36,825 nucleotides of DNA, from contig BFEA01000478.1 in NCBI GenBank assembly GCA_003427395.1, forward strand, positions 63,423-100,247, written 5' to 3'. How positions within the stretch are numbered: position 1 is the first letter of the stretch; each line of letters opens with the position of its first letter. The notes under the pieces were generated by a model. The model was not told where the DNA came from, made no database searches, and worked only from the letters and a program-made list of their open reading frames with translations. The DNA comes from Chara braunii (taxonomy: Eukaryota > Streptophyta > Charophyceae > Charales > Characeae). Shown here one piece after another: positions 1 to 9,814 of this stretch. Position numbers and translations under genes: made by a program.

Positions 1-1420
1 GAGGACGAACGTGGGCGGGGGGAGGGGTGAGAAGTGTGGGGGGGGAAGAGGCCCGGAAAGGGGGGATGGATGGTGAGAAACGGGGAGGGGGGGAGGGACG
101 GTGAGAAACGGGGGCCTGATCAATGTTTTTCTGTTTTTTTTTTTGAGAAATAGGCAGACGAATAGGGGGGGCAAAGAAGGCGGACGGATAAGGGGGGATG
201 AAGGAGAGCAGACGTGGGGCATGTAGGGGTAAAAGGGTGGTGGTGGGGGGTACAATGGCTAACGGGGTAATGGAGTGGAGCGGGGGGTCTGAAAGGGAAG
301 GAGGGGAGGGGGTGCAGAAGGGAAGGAGAGGACAGGTTGTGGAAGGCAAAGGGGGAGAGGGTGCAGACAGGAAATACTTCAGGGTGGGGATGGGTGGTTG
401 GGAAGCAAAGAAGGGAAGGGGGAGAGTGCACAATGGAAGGAGGGAAGAGCCTGCAGAAGATAAGGGAAGCGGTTCAGCAAGGGAAGGAGGGAAGGAGGAG
501 AAGTTGCAGGAGGGATGGAAGGTAGGTGGCACAAATGGTAAGCAAGGGATGGATGTGAAGGAAAGTTGGGAAGGCGTATAGAAAGGGAGGGGACGGGGTG
601 CACAAGGGAAAGAGGGGAAGGGCACGGTCGAGGGAAGAAGGAAAAGAGGGTAGGGGTTGTGAACGAGAAATGGCCAGGGGAATGATGTTTTTGGTTTCTT
701 TAGTTTTTTTTGCTTTCTGAATGCAGAGGGGGAGAGGACGAACGTGGGCGGGGGGAGGGGTGAGAAGAGTGGGGGGAAAAGAGGGCCGGAAGGGGGGGAT
801 GGATGGTGAGAAACGGGGGCCTGATCAATGTTTTTTTGTTTGTTTTGTTTGAGAAACAGGCGGACGAATAACGGGGGCAACGAAGGCGGATGGATAGGAG
901 GGGATGAAGAGGAGCGGACGGATATGGGGGGATGTAGGGGGAAAAGGGTGGCGGGGGAGGGTACAATGGCGAACGGGGTAATGGAGTGGAGCGGGGGGTC
1001 TGAAAGGGAAGGAGGGGAGGGGGTGCAGAATGGAAGGAGAGGACCGGTTGTGGAAGGAAAAGAGGGAGAGAGTGCAGACAGGAAATACTTCAGCGTGGGG
1101 AAGGGGTTTTGGGAAGCAAAGAAGAGAAGGGGGAGAGTGCACAATGGAAGGAGGGGAGAGCCTTCAGAAGATAAGGGAAGCGGTTCAGCAAGGGAAGGAG
1201 GGAAGGAGGAGAAGGTGCGGGAGCGTCAGGATGATTCGGTAGGTGGCACAAATGGTAAGCAAGGGATGGATGTGAAGGAAAGTTGGGAAGGCGTANGAAG
1301 GTGCGGGAGCGTCAGGATGATTCGGTAGGTGGCACAAATGGTAAGCAAGGGATGGATGTGAAGGAAAGTTGGGAAGGCGTACAGAAAGGGAGGGGACGGG
1401 GTGCGCAAGGGAAAGAGGGG
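1..1420. repeat. Purine-rich tandem duplication, unit about 705-733 bp
   Basis: Two consecutive copies of a strongly G/A-rich unit are visible. The block starting at 1 recurs at 734, the T-rich interruption at 121 recurs at 826, and the block at 251 recurs at 961, so the period drifts between 705 and 733 through small indels. Several long open frames exist on both strands, but they follow from the low-complexity composition (few A/T-rich stop codons) and show no recognisable domain. I treat the region as non-coding satellite-like DNA. Its 3' end, around 1420, passes into ordinary-composition sequence. Confidence 0.85.
1211..1381. other. Single-N join flanked by a perfect 85-bp duplication
   Basis: An isolated N sits at 1296. 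The 85 bases before it (1211-1295) are repeated without a mismatch immediately after it (1297-1381), whereas the sister repeat unit at about 490-575 has this stretch only once. The simplest reading is two contig ends that overlap but were joined with a placeholder instead of being merged. It is probably not a biological duplication. Confidence 0.85.
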
Positions 1421-1839
1421 ATACTATACTGTCTATTCTACGCTACTATACTCCTCTGTAGTTTACTCAGGCTATGTCTTTATTCGGGCGTACAGGGGGA
1501 TAATGTTTCGTCTCAAAGACCTAAAGGCAAAAACACAACTGTTTCTCAAAGACCTGACGGGGGCGGAGCTACGCTGGCGACTCTTATATACGATTAATTG
1601 TGTAGTTCAGCAAGTATCACCGGTGTAAAGAAACTTTATGGATTGTTTCTGAGGGATTCCTTGTGTTGTTTAGTTGTTTTTGTTTGTGCAGGTCATTGAG
1701 GTGCTTGGTCCACTTCATAAGCAATATAGGCTTGAGCAGGTGACTCAGCAACAACAAATCATCAGCCAAAAGTTATCACATTTACCTGGTCATTGGACGG
1801 ACTGGCTGGGCAGGTATGACAGGCTCGGTGCACCATTTT
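1421..1839. other. No recognisable feature
   Basis: The composition becomes ordinary here. A 91-residue open frame (1674-1949) overlaps the end of this stretch, but no domain or motif is recognisable in it. I see no RNA gene or repeat. Confidence 0.4.
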
Positions 1840-1842
1840 TTT

Positions 1843-1990
1843 CTCTGCAAAAACCGATGGGAAGTATGCGAAGGACATCATCAAGGTTTTTGAAGTTGCA
1901 TGTCAGCCCTGTACCTTTAGAGTTTACACAAATTGCAGCCCAAAATTGAGGATTAACAAAGGGGAGCAGATGGACATCGGCAAGTGGTGA
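1843..1990 (+). pseudogene. Coding-like fragment of unknown family
   Basis: One frame here reads about 48 residues before a TGA stop. It has a protein-like mix containing the stretches KTDGKYAKDIIKVFEV and CQPCTFRVYTNCSPKL. It has no convincing start codon and no good splice acceptor upstream. A diverged DNA copy of the same segment lies about 300 bp downstream (2170-2300), where the frame is broken. This could be a fragment of a dead element or exon. I do not recognise the family and assign no function. Confidence 0.25.
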
Positions 1991-2169
1991 TGGTGACAGC
2001 GGCGGTTACGAATGGGGTGGGTGTGAAGAGAGGGAAGGAATGGCTGGTAGATGGGATTTATGAACGTGTTTGGAGGGCGAGGTAATAGGTAATATGGATG
2101 AATGGGGAAGGGAGTGAGGTTAAGGTAGAGTTGATTGATTTGGTGATAGGTATGGGAAAAGATCTAGCG

Positions 2170-2300
2170 AATGACATTTTCAAGGTTTTAGATGGTGGCA
2201 TGACAGTCGTGTTCCTTTGGAGCCTTGTGTAAATTGTAGCCCAAAATTGGGGAGTAACTAAGGGGAGCAGATGACCATCGGAAGGTATTGATGGTGGCAA
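2170..2300 (+). repeat. Diverged direct copy of the 1843-1990 segment
   Basis: The order of words (tcaaggtttt, then tttggagcctt against tttagagttt, then gcccaaaattg, then aaggggagcagatg) matches 1870-1990 at a spacing of about 300 bp. The copy carries an in-frame stop and frameshifts relative to the first. It is a decayed duplicate. Confidence 0.55.
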
Positions 2301-2390
2301 TGGCGGATAGGGTGGATGTGGAGGGCAGCAGGTGGCCTCGTTTTTTGTGGCATGTTGGGAACTGTTATGGATTGGATATGAGACAGGGGA

Positions 2391-2480
2391 TAAATAAATA
2401 AATAGATGTATAGATAGATAGAAAGATAGATAGATAGATATATAGATACATAGACATGTAGATATATAGATATATACATA
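2391..2480. repeat. GATA-type microsatellite
   Basis: An imperfect run of ATAG/GATA and TATA tetranucleotides, strongest at 2391-2475. The minus-strand open frames across it consist of SIYLSIYL-like peptides and are composition artefacts. Confidence 0.85.
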
Positions 2481-2659
2481 CATTGATAGAAGTGTGCAAA
2501 GAGGCCAATCTTTGATTTTTTTGGTTTGGTAGTATGGATGCACATGGAATGTGAAAGGCACGGATTTCTTGTACACATTGCTCTGCTGAGTTTGCTAAGA
2601 GTTACATTTTGGTTCTCTTTGAGTTTAATAAACATTTTGGTTACTGTGTCAGACTATCA

Positions 2660-3795
2660 TTTCTTCATTGATTTCTGGATGTGATCTACTCGGTTGTCAC
2701 TCTGTGATTGGTTGTTGGGATTTCTGCAGAGAGAATTCATTGCCGTGTGTATTCTGTCACTTCGCATGTCTAAGTAGCTCAGAAAATGCAGGAAATGCAG
2801 GAACTGAAACTAACTCATATGGCTCCAGTACGTACCGAGCAACTAAAGCAACACCTATCAAACTGAAACTGAGACCAGATAGTTATCTCACTCGGCCATA
2901 TGCAAGCCAAACCACAAAGGTAAGTACTCTCACCATCCCAAATTTATCTGAACAAACAATAGTTCATGATTTTTCTATGATTTAACCCCTTACACCCAGC
3001 TTACATAAGGCATAAGGTAAGGACACCCAAACTTATGGAATGTGCCTTACTTAGCTAGACATAAAGTCGGACCACCCAAACTTATAGAATGAGCCTAACT
3101 AAGCCAAAGCGTATACACAGAACAAAGGACACAACTACTTCTTTCTTCTTTGGGCATATCACTAGGTCATTCTAGTCGCTCTGAACTTGTTTAAATAGTC
3201 AATTTATATATATATATCTGAACTTAATCTTCAAGGTGGGCGTATGACTGAGCCATTCATCTTAGAAACAATGCTCAACCGGCCCAAGTTACCCTCAGTT
3301 ATACTCTTAATTAATACTCTCTTCAGTTTGTGATAAGCTATAGTCAGACAACCCAAACTTATGGGACCCTGTCTGACTAGCTTGTTTATAGATACAATAG
3401 TCATAAGGTATAGCCAAATTATAACCTTTGGGTTCCAGCATGAGTTAGGCTTTGAGTCAGACCACCTGAACTTATAGAACAGTCTGACTCTCTGCCTGGT
3501 TCGTTCCTCTCTGATCCAATATGTGCGTAGCATTAAGATAGACCACCTAAACTCATAGAATGGTCTGTCCTCTGTCAAGTTCATTTCCCTAAAATAAACC
3601 AAGAAGAGACTGAGCCACCTAAACTTATAGAATGGCTCAGACCTCCTCATTCAGAACCAAATAAACAAAGGAAAACCCAAAATAAACAAGGCAACCAAAA
3701 CACCTGAACTTACAGAATGCACTTGGCCCCTGAAGAAGTCAAACAATTAGCCTTCACAAGTCAGAGCAACCAGACCACCTAAACTTATAGAATGA
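2660..3795 (-). mobile_element. LTR-like fragment, inverted relative to the copy at 27545-28500
   Basis: The reverse complement of this region aligns by eye, with small indels, to plus-strand 27545-28500. Shared blocks include the stretch around catgaactattgtttg, the acctttgtggtttggc block and the run of hairpin units listed separately. It ends abruptly near 3795, where a satellite begins. In the downstream copy the homologous sequence leads towards the LTR block ending at 31416, so this is probably a 5'-truncated piece of the same retroelement family on the opposite strand. A plausible splice donor (aagGTAAGT near 2918) lies inside it but is not supported as a real exon end. Confidence 0.6.
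3017..3794. repeat. Hairpin family 1, copy A: conserved loop with variable paired arms
   Basis: Eight occurrences of a core close to ACCYAAACTTATAGAATG start near 3023, 3071, 3350, 3463, 3544, 3616, 3705 and 3776. Most are flanked by complementary arms that differ from unit to unit. Examples are GTAAGGaCAC/GTGCCTTAC (3017-3026 with 3042-3050), TAGTCAGAC/GTCTGACTA (3341-3349 with 3371-3379), GAGTCAGAC/GTCTGACTC (3454-3462 with 3482-3490), AGACC/GGTCT (3540-3544 with 3562-3566) and CTGAGCC/GGCTCAG (3610-3616 with 3634-3640). The units at 3071 and 3705 pair poorly. The last unit loses its right arm at the satellite boundary. Confidence 0.75.
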
Positions 3796-3797
3796 TC

Positions 3798-5690
3798 ACA
3801 AGCGGTTATGGGGTACCTGAAAATTCAAGAATGAAATTTCTGAAATGGAAAAAAGCGTGGTATTTTTTTTATCCTGAAATTGAAAGGCCACATAATGAAA
3901 AATGTTACTTAGATCATGAATTCGGGAGGAGGGCAGGGTCGTTCATGGTCGTTCATGGTGAAACCCCATATGTAAAAAAATAGTCTTGAAACGTATATGT
4001 CAATTTTCACCTATTCGAAGAGTTCGCTGATTTTTCACCTACCCGAAGACTTCGCTGATTTTCACCTATCAGAAAACTTCGCTGAGTTTGCAAAGTCCAA
4101 CTGAAATCATGATCTGAAAACTGCTTGAAACTTCACTAATTTTCAGCTATCTGAAAACTTTGCTGATTCTCATCTGCCCGAAGACTTCGCCGATTTTCAC
4201 CTACCCGAAAACTTCGTTGATTTTCAGCTACCCGAAAACTTCGGCTAACTGAAAAGTGCTTTAAACTTCACCTACCTGAAGACTTCGCTGATTGTCACCT
4301 ACTCGAAGACTTCGCTGATTGTCACCTACCCAAAGACTTCGCTGATTGTCACCTACCCGAAGACTTCGCTGATTTTCACCTACCCGAAGACTTCGGCTAA
4401 CTGAAAAGTGATTTTCACCTACCAGAAAACTTCGCTGAGTTCGCAAAGTCCAACTGAAATCATGAACTGAAAACTGCTTGGAACTTCACTATCTGAGAAA
4501 TCATTTAAGTTTTTAGGTCATTCATCACTTCAGATTGATTCAGGATTTTTAGGGCATTCATCACTTCAGATTGCTTTAGGAGTTTCGGGTACCCATAAGG
4601 GTTGTTTTCATGATTTTCAAGGCATTCATTACTTCAGCGGGTAGCCTAACTTTTGGAGATGCGCCTATCTGAAGACTTTACTGATTCTCACCTACCCATA
4701 AGGGTTGTTTTCATGATTTCAGGTCATTCATCACTTCAGATTGATTCAGGATTTTCGGATCACCTAACCGGAGTTTCGGGTAGCCTAACTTTTGGAGTTG
4801 CGCCTATCTGAAGACTTTACTGATTTTCACCTACCCATAAGGGTTGTTTTCATGATTTCAAGTCATTCATCACTTCATATTGATTCAGGATTTTCGGGTA
4901 GCCTAACCGGTGGCTACAGGGATTGTGTTCATGATTTTCAGGGCATTCATCACTTTAGATAGCTTCAGGAGTTGTCACCTACCCGAAGACTTCGCTGATT
5001 TTCACCTACCCGAAGTCTAGTGCTTTTCACCTACCAGAAAACTTCGCTGAGTGGAAAAGTCCAACTGAAATCATGAACTAAAAACTGCTTGGAACTTCAC
5101 TATCTGAGAAGTCAGTGAAGTTTTCAGGTCATTCATCATTTCAGATTGATTCAGGATTTTTGGGTCGCCTTACCGGTGGCTAGAGGGATTTTTTTCATGA
5201 TTTTCAGGGCATTCATTACTTCAGATTGCTTCAGGAGTTTCGGGTAGCCTAACTTTTGGAGTTGCGTCTATCTAAAGACTTCACTGATCTTCACCTACCC
5301 ATAAGGAGTTTCGGGTAGCCTAACTTTTGGAGTTGCGCCTGTCTGACGACTTTACTGATTTTCACCTACCCATAAGGGTTGTTTTCATGATTTCAGGTAA
5401 TTCATCACTTCAGATTGATTCAGGATTTTCGGGTAGCCTAACTGGTGGCTACAGGGATTGTGTTCATGATTTTCAGGGCATTCATCACTTCAGATGCTTC
5501 AGGAGTTTCGGGTAGCCTAACTTTTGGAGTTGCGCCTATCTGAGACTTCACTGATTTTCACCTACCCGAAGACTTCGCTGATTCTCACCTACTTGAAGAC
5601 TTCACTGATTTCCACCTACCCGAAGACTTCACTGATTTTAACGTATCTGAAGACTTTGCTAATTTTCACCTTACAAGCATATACCTCCCA
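3798..5690. repeat. 27-bp satellite with higher-order repeat structure
   Basis: The basic unit resembles gacttcgctgattntcacctacccgaa. It is cleanest at 4270, 4297, 4324, 4351 and 4378, exactly 27 bp apart, so the minus strand can read a 9-residue repeat (LRVGDNQRS). Larger blocks recur within the array: the aagtccaactgaaatcatga block at about 4095, 4447 and 5059, and the tttcgggtagcctaac block at about 4780, 5240, 5305 and 5505. The element's first bases (cacaagcggttat..gggta) also begin the insert at 30561. I consider it satellite DNA and not a gene. Confidence 0.8.
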
Positions 5691-5860
5691 CCCAAGTTTT
5701 GAAAAGACAGTTGTGAATGCCTCAACATAGTTTTTTTGGGTTGGGTGATATGAGTTGAATGTGTTGGTGAGAGTCATATACAACAGAATGTCACACTTCT
5801 GTTTTTTTTGTTGAATACATGACAACACCGACACACAAAAAATTCAGTGGGAGGAGAACT
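5691..5860. other. Spacer between satellite and tandem repeat
   Basis: No gene, RNA or repeat is recognisable here beyond short T and A runs. Confidence 0.3.
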
Positions 5861-6112
5861 CCAACCCCCCACGTATGCGACTGTCTTCCCCACACGCGCA
5901 TACATGCATAAGTGTTTTTCTCTCTCTGGACAGTGCGTGACATGTGTTCTCAACCCCTCAACCCCCCACGCACGCGACCCTCTCCCTCACACGCCCATAC
6001 ATGCATGTGTTTTTCTCTCGCTGGACAGTGTGTGACATGTGTCCTCAAGCCCTCAACCCCCCCCCATACGCGACCCTCTCCCCCACACGCCCATACGTGC
6101 ATAAGTTGAAGG
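5861..6112. repeat. 97-bp tandem repeat, about 2.5 units
   Basis: The CCCCCC block ends at 5870, 5967 and 6065. Each is followed by an acg..cgac..ctc..cacacgc..catac.tgcat block and, in the first two units, by a tttttctctc.ctggacagtg.gtgacatgtg block. The overlapping plus-strand open frames (SLSGQCVTCVL-type peptide repeats) come from this periodicity. Confidence 0.8.
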
Positions 6113-6159
6113 GGAGAGGGGACAGAGTCAGACGATGCACAATGAAGAAAATCGCAGTT

Positions 6160-8118
6160 TATTATAATTTCTGAAACGACATTTTTCCTACGGGAAGTGC
6201 TGCCGAAATTTCCTTAGTTTAAAAGAGTAAGATTATATTTAGACAGGTGGCGATTCTGGCGATCCACCCTGAATAGGGGAGATTCTGCTATTAGTCTACC
6301 TTTGCTTTGGACACTTGTTTAGGGGTAGACTTAGGCTTAGTTAGGTAGAATGATTCTTAAGTGAGATCGTGATATGAAAATTATTCTCCATAGACTTATA
6401 GATCTAGCTTGGGGATTGGTCTGTCATGTGTTACAGATCCTCTTAATCGATTGGTTCAGGATTTTGGGCTAGATTCAGCTTGATCCTACAAGGATCACCT
6501 TCTGTTATCACTGATTACAGGTCGCTTGCCGATTCGTCGTTTTACGACTCAACTCCAATCCATCCTCAATAATCAACCTAAAAGGTTTTAGCCCTGGTGA
6601 TTTTATTGTTTTGTTAGAGTTTCACCCGGACTTTTATTGAATGGTCATTTAACAAAGGTACTGAGTATTTAATTATGGTTGGATGGACAGGAGGTTGGGG
6701 CTTGCATGGTTAAAGCGAGGGGTATGAGTGTAGAGGTTGGTTGAAGTTGACTCCGTGTAGTGCGTGGACTTTTTGTTTGACTCCTTGATGTGATTGCAGG
6801 TATGTATGGTGATTCGGATTTGGACTGGTCTGCCTGTGATCATACATTTGTGACGATATATGGTTGTGACGAGTCCCACTGTGACTGTGAGAAGTGATAG
6901 TCACATACTTATTCCCTTATAAATATATAAAAATATATGTGTGTCTATGTTGAGAGTTCGTGAGGCCTGAAGGGCCCACGCGTGGAGGACTAGATGGGGG
7001 TTGAGGTTGAGAAAAAAGGAAAAAACCCTCCATTGAATGTATACTTTTTCATAATTTATTAGTCGGACGTTGGTCCTGGGCCGAGATTCAAGGTCTATGT
7101 CCAGGACATCCCAGGCCCTAGACTCTGCAAGGAAGAAATCTGCCCCCGCGCAGAGCCTATTTGCCTTGCCTGCCGAGACACTCAGGCCAACAGGTCGAAG
7201 GTCTCAGGGCAGCCGCACGGCTATTCCTTCAACCGTGCAATGTCGTGAGGGAGTAGACCCTCACAACACTTCGAGTCTGACACATGAGTGTCATAAGTGG
7301 TACTCGGATCCACGAGGAACCACATGATTATGGGTACTACATAGTACGTCATCATTGCGACTGTTTGCGCATTCATGCATTGCTAATCGATATGAGTAAG
7401 TCCTGCGGCCGCGCAATTTTATACTAAGTTTCGCGCGCGTCACCTATCCGATTTCCACAGCAGAGAGTTATAGGATGGCTATCGAGGGACTAGGAGCGTT
7501 GTCGCGTTGTTTATTTTGTATTGCTTCGTGTATGTGTGTGTATGCGGGTTTTTATTTTTTTTTATGTTCTCTGTAGTGGTGTGCACGTGGTGTGTGGGAT
7601 GCATCCTAGTCAACCGGCGACGAGTCGCGCTTGGGACCTGCCCCCCAAGATGTCGGTTCGCGTGCGGGTCTGCCCCCCAAGATGTCGGTTCGCGTGTCGG
7701 TTCGCGTGCGGGTCTGCCCCCCAAGATGTCGGTTCGCGTGTCGGTTCGCGTGCGGGTCCGACGAGTCGCGCTTGGGACCTTGCGTACCCACTATGCTACA
7801 ACGAACAAGAAACGCCCTCGGCTGGTCCACCCCTGCGATTGCAGCTGATTAGCTTTCGTACTGTGAACTGGTAGCTCGCCAGGGATACGCCCACCGAAGG
7901 GAGGTGACAGCTCCCATGAGGTGGAGGTAAGTCGTGCCTCGCGTAGGACCTATCCTGTCGTAGGGGCTCGCAAGAGGTATGGTTGGCGCACTCGGCCGGA
8001 GCGGCTTGCGAAAGCTCCATGTATATATCGCGACGAGGATTAAGAACCAACTCCTGCGTGACGCGGCCGGGAGGGTCTCGCGCTACCCTGGTGAGGTGCC
8101 GGACCGATACGCTCGACA
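6160..8118 (+). mobile_element. LTR-like block 1 of a retroelement family
   Basis: This stretch aligns throughout with 29035-31416. Shared landmarks are the ttttcctacgggaa start, the cgattcgtcg-ttacgactcaactccaat block, attgaatggtcatttaacaaag, ttagtcggacgttggtc, cccccgcgcagag, cactacatagtacgtcat and the final block from ctatgctac to ggaccgata. Its 3' end near 8118 (ctcgaCA) is shared with two other copies (21665 and 31416), after which the three sequences diverge. That is what an LTR terminus would look like. The block is 5'-truncated or bounded by the 97-bp repeat. No primer binding site is evident after 8118, so a solo LTR is possible. Confidence 0.65.
7618..7780. repeat. GC-rich minisatellite inside LTR-like block 1
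   Basis: Three partial units of gccccccaagatgtcggttcgcg with the extension tgtcggttcgcgtgcgggt lie between two direct copies of cgacgagtcgcgcttgggacc (7618 and 7758). The related LTR at 30541 has a completely different, ~470-bp insert at this same point. Overlapping open frames are composition artefacts. Confidence 0.8.
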
Positions 8119-8865
8119 CCCCCATCACCCACTTTGACTAACTAGTTAGTTGCCACATGCCTTCTGAAGGTCGGGTTCCCGCGCGTGATTGAAGTTCGCC
8201 TCCTCCTTCAGGTGCGCATCCTCTTCATGTTCCGAACAGCTCTCCCTTCATGGTTACCTGTCCACGTCCCCGTAAGCCTCCGACCGGGTCTTTCCCCTTT
8301 GTTTCTCGTCCTTCTCCATTCACAGACATCGTAGCCGAGTTCTCTTTGTCGTGCTGAGAGACCAAATCGCCCGCCCCATTTGCTCCCCCATACGTAGGCA
8401 AGACCAGCACTCTCCTGGTCAGTGATCCTTCGGGGATGAAAGTCCCGTTCACATGTGCCCCCCTCGCACGTGTCAGCCCTCCCAGGCAAAGCGCACGTGA
8501 GGGGAACCAGCGCACACCCATGCGCTTGTCCCTCCCGGTACTCCCCGTCCGAAATGTCCACTTCCGTGCGCTGATTGGGTACTGAAACTCCCCGTTTGCA
8601 CTCGTGCACCCAAACCTTCGTGAGCTAGCCCTTTGTGGGCCAGCCAATGTGTCAGTTCTCACCATGCGCCTGTCTCGTGCGCAAGTGAGAAGCCTCCAAT
8701 CCGGGTCCGGTTGGGCTTATATAGTTTGTTGGGTCCGGCTTCACATGCCTCAATTGTGGCCTCAACCTTCCAAGTGTCGAGCGCTGTTGAGAAACTTGCA
8801 GCGCCCCGGTACCGAGCCTCCTCCAGAACTTAGGCCCGTACCTATTTGATGTCCAAAAATGTTAC
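8119..8865. other. GC-rich region with no recognised gene
   Basis: After the LTR-like end there is about 750 bp of GC-rich sequence. The minus strand carries two overlapping stop-poor frames (8225-8665, 146 residues; 8208-8609, 133 residues). Neither shows a motif I recognise, and two overlapping open frames in GC-rich DNA argue for chance. It could be retroelement leader or gag remnants, but nothing visible proves it. Confidence 0.35.
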
Positions 8866-9453
8866 TTGCCAAGGGGGTATTTTTGTCGGGTATCGACCTT
8901 TTGTATCGCCCTGGTACCAGGCCTACCCCCCAGCCTGATTCCGGATTTGTCTTGGCCCTTAGTGAAAATTAATAAGGACGGCCTTTTTGTCGGTATCGGG
9001 CCTGTCGTAGTGCCCTGGTACCAGCCCTGTCTCGTCGGAATGTCCGGCACAAGTCTTAAATCACCACCATCCAATAATTATAATACAACAACCGTCGCAA
9101 GTTCGGTCACCCAATCGGCACCTCGCCATTCTGTATTCAAATTCCCCATCTTTTATTTAACTAATAAATCGTCTGGCAATCGTCGATTCTCAGAAGCATC
9201 ACCCCCACTGGTCCACGTTTCGCCTCATCCTCGTTCGAGTTTGGTTTTCCCATGTCGTCTACGCCCCCTTTTTGCCAATTGTCGTTCGGGACCTTGGATC
9301 GTAAGGCAAAAACAGTCAGAACAGACCACTGTGCGAAGTCCGACCCCCAACTGTAATCTTTTTAAAGGAAGTAAAGGACGGCGTGAGGCTTGGGCCGCCC
9401 GACACTGGGCTCTAAGTGAACAGTTCGGGGAAGTCCATTTTCCGTTTTTGTAG
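8866..9453 (+). CDS. 195-residue open frame, unrecognised and probably non-coding
   Basis: This is one of the longest uninterrupted frames in the window and starts with ATG at 8866. I see no domain, signal peptide or membrane segment. Its first third is built on a DNA direct repeat: a tttttgtcggtatcg..ccctggtaccag block at about 8879 and again at about 8983, 105 bp apart. That repeat suggests retroelement-type regulatory DNA more than protein. Serine, proline and arginine are common, as expected from the base composition. I list it only because of its length. Confidence 0.15.
   Translation: MPRGYFCRVSTFCIALVPGLPPSLIPDLSWPLVKINKDGLFVGIGPVVVPWYQPCLVGMSGTSLKSPPSNNYNTTTVASSVTQSAPRHSVFKFPIFYLTNKSSGNRRFSEASPPLVHVSPHPRSSLVFPCRLRPLFANCRSGPWIVRQKQSEQTTVRSPTPNCNLFKGSKGRREAWAARHWALSEQFGEVHFPFL
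8879..9028 (+). repeat. Direct repeat of about 46 bp, 105 bp apart
   Basis: ttttgtcgggtatcg followed by gccctggtaccag (8881-8921) recurs as ttttgtcggtatcgg followed by gccctggtaccag (8985-9024). The TGTCGG start resembles the proposed LTR start at 23789, but the sequences diverge quickly, so a common origin is uncertain. Confidence 0.6.
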
Positions 9454-9814
9454 AAAAATAGACTCAGATGACCTGCAGATTTTGCAGGCCATATATTTAT
9501 GCCTAGGATATGGGGTCAATGAAGTCATAGTCCCGTCACATCCCCCATTCCCCTATTTCGTCGATGTTGGCTAGTGGCGCCCCCGAGCCACATCGGCGTC
9601 CATCATATTTCGGGCCGGTCTTCGCTCCGGGAGACCAGCCACTGGTTTTCAGTAGCAACAGCAGTCGGGCTTGGCCAGCCAGCGGCAGAAATCAGCAGCA
9701 GACCCCGCCTTTCGTTGCATCAGCAGCAATAGCAGCAAAAGTAGCAGCCCCCCCTTTTTCTTGTTTGACGAGTAGATCGGGGTTTTGCCAAGTGGATAGG
9801 TGAACAAAAACACC
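9454..9814. other. Intergenic stretch with an imperfect CAG-rich tract
   Basis: A short gcaacagcagtcgg to agcagcaatagcagcaaaa trinucleotide-like tract spans about 9650-9755. Nothing else is recognisable. Confidence 0.5.

Noticed and set aside
198-1328. Long open frames on both strands of the purine-rich repeat
   Set aside because: They are explained by extreme G/A composition and by the tandem duplication; one crosses the N at 1296.
2668-2985. Possible exon ending at a GTAAGT splice donor
   Set aside because: The segment is part of the LTR-like block shared with 28270-28500, where neither the frame nor the donor is kept.
3231-3650. 139-residue minus-strand open frame with a repeated PFYKFRW-like peptide
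   Set aside because: The peptide repeat is the in-frame reading of the hairpin core. The plus-strand partner copy does not keep a corresponding full frame, so it is a DNA repeat effect.
8225-8665. 146-residue minus-strand open frame as a gene
   Set aside because: A second 133-residue frame overlaps it on the same strand and no motif is visible; chance in GC-rich DNA is more likely.
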